Shown: positions 34,750-36,866 of the stretch, one piece after another
How the letters are laid out: every line of letters begins with the position of its first letter
How positions within the stretch are numbered: position 1 is the stretch's first letter
Origin: an uncultured bacterium
Lineage (GTDB): Bacteria; Bacillota_I; Bacilli_A; RF39; UBA660
Direction of reading: 5' to 3'
Length of the DNA stretch: 36,866 nt
NCBI GenBank assembly: GCA_949288335.1
Contig: CASEJU010000080.1
Coordinates: 1 to 36,866, forward strand
Notes under the pieces: model-generated
Database searches by the model: none
Told to the model about the DNA's origin: nothing
The model's input: only the letters and a program-made list of their open reading frames with translations
Translations under genes and position numbers: made by a program

Positions 34750-35541
34750 TTATTCCAAATTAAGCTTATTATCCAAAATCTTAACACTTAAAACGTAGTA
34801 TATTATCGGTAAAATAAGCATTATAATGGTAGTAACACCAAATAAATAATATAGTGCATCAGAAGATGGAACGGCTTTATTAAGTTCTTCAATAAATCCT
34901 TTATTTAGATACATCGCAAAAAATAGCAAAGAAGAAGTTATAACTTGACTTACAGTATATACCGCTATTCCAAACACAACCGAATATAATCCTTTTTTCT
35001 CGTTTTGTGTTTGTCCTAAACAAATTGATAAATAAAACATAAGCAAGTTGGTAACATAAGAAGCTAACATCATTAATAATACGTATAACAATAATAGCAT
35101 TCCATTATATCCAGCATTATTAATAAAGTTTTTAACCGAATCTATTATTGGACCTAAAGAATCAACCGTATATAATCTTACTAATAACGCGATTATAACA
35201 ACGATTATGCTAATTAAAATAAATATTATGCTTGATATTAATTTAGAGTTTATAATCGTGGTTTTCTTTACCGGTAACGTATGCATTAAATATCCTTCGT
35301 CTTTAATTAAGTTGTTATAAAACCTTTGAATACTAATAATAAAAGTATATATAAAGCACCCGAATAATAACATTACAAAAAGAATTAAAACCATTGCATC
35401 AATTATTTTAAAAAACGAAAATTTATCCGCTAGAAATTCAGTAAAACGATTAAAAAGCCCAAAGCCAATCGTTAATAAATATAACGGAAACAAACTTCTT
35501 GACATTGACTTAATATCATATTTTAATAACTTCTTTAGCAT
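34750..35541 (-). CDS. ABC transporter permease (ABC-2 like)
   Basis: 263 aa with six membrane helices. The loop YNNLIKDEGYLMHTLPVKKTTIINSKL between helices 2 and 3 is typical of permeases paired with YtrB-like ATPases in Firmicutes. It overlaps the ATPase gene by 7 nt (ATGCTAA), and GGGAGGA, inside the ATPase end, precedes it. Substrate unknown; related modules respond to cell-wall stress or antibiotics. Confidence 0.8.
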   Translation of the reverse strand: MLKKLLKYDIKSMSRSLFPLYLLTIGFGLFNRFTEFLADKFSFFKIIDAMVLILFVMLLFGCFIYTFIISIQRFYNNLIKDEGYLMHTLPVKKTTIINSKLISSIIFILISIIVVIIALLVRLYTVDSLGPIIDSVKNFINNAGYNGMLLLLYVLLMMLASYVTNLLMFYLSICLGQTQNEKKGLYSVVFGIAVYTVSQVITSSLLFFAMYLNKGFIEELNKAVPSSDALYYLFGVTTIIMLILPIIYYVLSVKILDNKLNLE

Positions 35542-36230
35542 TTAAATTCCTCCCTAAATATCTCATCTATTGATGCGTTTTTCTCACGTCTTAAATCATC
35601 AGCATCCTTAACGAATAAAACCTTCCCATCTTTAATAAAGATAACATCATCTAGTATCTTTTCAACGTCTGAAATAAGATGCGTTGATATAATGATTGAT
35701 GAATCATCACTAAAATTATTCATGATGGTCTTTAAAATGTAGTCTCTTGCCGCCGGATCAACCCCACCAATTGGTTCGTCTAACACGTATAATTTGGCTT
35801 TTCTACTCATTACCAAAACCAGCTGTACCTTTTCTTTCATTCCCTTTGACATTGTTTTTAACTTATCATTTGCGTTAATGTTTAACTGCTTTAGTAACTT
35901 TTTTGCTTTTGTCTCGTCAAAATCATCATAAAAGTCTTTAAAAAATGCTATTAGCTCACTTACTTTCATGTTAGAGTTTAAATAAGTTCTTTCAGGTAAG
36001 TAAGATATTATTTTCTTGGTTTCTATACCCGGAGTCATTCCGTTTATTAAAACCTTACCACTGGTTGGAGCTAAAAGATCATTAATTAATTTTATAAGCG
36101 TTGTTTTTCCACTTCCGTTAGGTCCTAAAAGACCAATTATCTTCCCTTTTTCTAAAGATAGGTTAACGTTTTTAAGAGCTTTTTTATTTCCGTAATTTTT
36201 TGATAAATTTTCACATTTTACTATTTCCAT
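35535..36230 (-). CDS. ABC transporter ATP-binding protein
   Basis: 231 aa. Walker A GPNGSGKTT (36-44), signature TMSKGM (126-131, in place of LSGGQ), Walker B KLYVLDEP (146-153), D-loop GGVDPAARD and H-loop STH (182-184). Belongs to the YtrB-type group that pairs with GntR regulators. AAGGAGG precedes the ATG by 9 nt; the gene overlaps the regulator by 20 nt and the permease by 7, so the three are translationally coupled. Confidence 0.92.
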   Translation of the reverse strand: MEIVKCENLSKNYGNKKALKNVNLSLEKGKIIGLLGPNGSGKTTLIKLINDLLAPTSGKVLINGMTPGIETKKIISYLPERTYLNSNMKVSELIAFFKDFYDDFDETKAKKLLKQLNINANDKLKTMSKGMKEKVQLVLVMSRKAKLYVLDEPIGGVDPAARDYILKTIMNNFSDDSSIIISTHLISDVEKILDDVIFIKDGKVLFVKDADDLRREKNASIDEIFREEFKC

Positions 36231-36582
36231 TTTCTATTTCCTCCTTTAAGTACTTAATTAACTCTTCTTTGGATATTCCAAGACCCACCATATCTTGCAC
36301 ATATTGTTTTGTCTTTGCTTTAGCTAGTTTTCTTTTTTCTTTTAAAATTAATGATTGATTAGTAGTTACTCTTCTTCCAATTGTTTTTTCAGTTTTTATA
36401 AGCCCTTCTTTTTCAAGCTCGTAAAACGCACGCTGAATTGTATTAGGATTAACGTTTATTTCACTTGCAAGTTCTCTTACCGATGGTAACTTATCATCCA
36501 TTTTATATTTTCCAGAAAATATCCATAATTTTATTTGATTAATTATTTGCATATAAATTGGTGTTTCATTGTTAAAAACCAA
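36211..36582 (-). CDS. GntR-family regulator (YtrA-like)
   Basis: 123 aa from TTG at 36582, where AGGAGG has an 8-nt spacing; the ATG at 36588 would leave only 2 nt. N-terminal winged helix (NETPIYMQIINQIKLWIFSG, DKLPSVRELASEINVNPNT, IQRAFYELEKEGLI) and a short helical C-terminal region, as in YtrA regulators that lack a large ligand domain. It probably represses its own operon through the palindrome at 36596-36617. Confidence 0.9.
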   Translation of the reverse strand: MVFNNETPIYMQIINQIKLWIFSGKYKMDDKLPSVRELASEINVNPNTIQRAFYELEKEGLIKTEKTIGRRVTTNQSLILKEKRKLAKAKTKQYVQDMVGLGISKEELIKYLKEEIENGNSKM

Positions 36583-36595
36583 TAACATCGCCTCC

Positions 36596-36645
36596 TTGTA
36601 TTACTTATCTAATACAATAGTACAATATTGCTTTTTCTTTGTCAA
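36596..36645 (-). promoter_or_regulatory. Promoter and operator of the GntR-ABC operon
   Basis: TTGACA (36645-36640), 17-nt spacer, TACTAT (36622-36617). Just downstream, TTGTATTA and TAATACAA (36596-36603 and 36610-36617) form a perfect 8-bp inverted repeat with a 6-nt centre: a likely GntR operator that would block elongation. A second weaker repeat, CAATA-N6-TATTG, overlaps the -10. Confidence 0.8.
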
Positions 36646-36704
36646 CCATAAAAGGTATAATATGTGTTATTGCCTATCTTATTTAAATAAAAACATATAA
36701 AAAA

Positions 36705-36722
36705 CGAACTATTTCTAGTTCG
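36705..36722 (-). terminator. Terminator with GAAA tetraloop
   Basis: On the minus strand CGAACTA pairs with TAGTTCG around GAAA, then TTTTTTATAT. It must end a transcript that begins to the right of 36722. Confidence 0.8.
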
Positions 36723-36866
36723 AGTAAATATCAACATGTGACGCCGAAGAAAAGTTATCTACAACTTATTGGTAATTTAATATATAAAATCAATCTGATT
36801 TCATTTTAACACATAATAAGTATTTTTTCCATTATTCATAGATTTAATTATATTATTATTAATCAT
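36723..36866 (-). other. Right edge: possible small RNA or 3' gene end
   Basis: Before the terminator at 36705-36722 the minus strand shows no long frame: an open frame at the edge stops at 36801, and a later one (VVDNFSSASHVDIYSN) closes in the terminator stem but has an in-frame stop directly before it. An extended -10-like TGT-TAAAAT lies near 36805-36810 without a good -35. A small RNA of about 100 nt or the relic of a gene end are both possible. Confidence 0.35.

Noticed and set aside
36645-36661. TATAAT on the plus strand at 36656
   Set aside because: The nearest -35 (TTGTCA) is only 11 nt away and no gene follows on that strand.
36755-36763. TTATCTACA, similar to a DnaA box
   Set aside because: A single copy with one mismatch and no cluster, dnaA or origin features nearby.

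Overview
The window is strongly AT-rich bacterial chromosome in which almost all genes lie on the minus strand. Gene order and protein families point to a low-GC Bacilli/Firmicutes lineage, probably an uncultured gut type near Erysipelotrichia, RF39 or other cell-wall-bearing relatives of the Mollicutes. That placement is inference. Several genes end in TGA (pssA, psd, the GntR gene) and Trp is written TGG, so the standard bacterial code applies. The layout matches the Bacillus subtilis blocks secDF/rel/dtd/hisS/aspS/6S RNA/yrvM(tcdA)/yrvN(rarA) and spoVB/yrbG/yrzE/tgt/queA/ruvB/ruvA, with extra genes inserted.

Left part (1-6.3 kb): an isolated plus-strand HTH protein, then a minus-strand accessory group: a membrane zinc-ribbon protein, a DUF5662 protein, a frameshifted NERD-domain gene and an unknown 256-aa protein. 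A ZIP metal transporter, a Xer tyrosine recombinase and an unknown 170-aa protein follow. Middle part (6.3-21 kb): rarA on the plus strand, a large surface protein, tcdA, a 6S RNA with a clear promoter and closing stem, an N-formylglutamate-amidohydrolase-like protein, a T-box-controlled hisS-aspS operon, a lemA/DUF2207 pair, and a secDF-rel-dtd operon. Right part (21-36.9 kb): a SpoVB/MurJ-type flippase; two related membrane-anchored proteins either side of the phospholipid genes pssA-psd and lysS; DUF421 and YrzE-like membrane proteins; the queuosine genes tgt and queA; ruvAB; a GNAT acetyltransferase; a PepSY protein; and a GntR-ABC transporter module with a clear operator.

Many functions are housekeeping: translation (hisS, aspS, lysS, dtd, tgt, queA, tcdA), secretion (secDF), stringent response (rel), recombination and repair (ruvAB, rarA, xer) and membrane lipid synthesis (pssA, psd). 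Sites that can be read directly include sigma-A-type promoters (several with extended -10 boxes), many hairpin terminators that contain stop codons, and a recurring Shine-Dalgarno register, GGTGAT placed 3-4 nt before the start. That register moved several starts in this annotation.

I did not find a convincing new multi-gene system. The most interesting points are a Rel protein whose hydrolase HDxxED motif is broken, a very compact T-box before hisS-aspS that reads as Asp-specific by both its candidate specifier and its discriminator contact, a Cys-rich metal-binding-like tail on HisRS, a frameshifted NERD gene, and a LexA-like box in the ruvA promoter.
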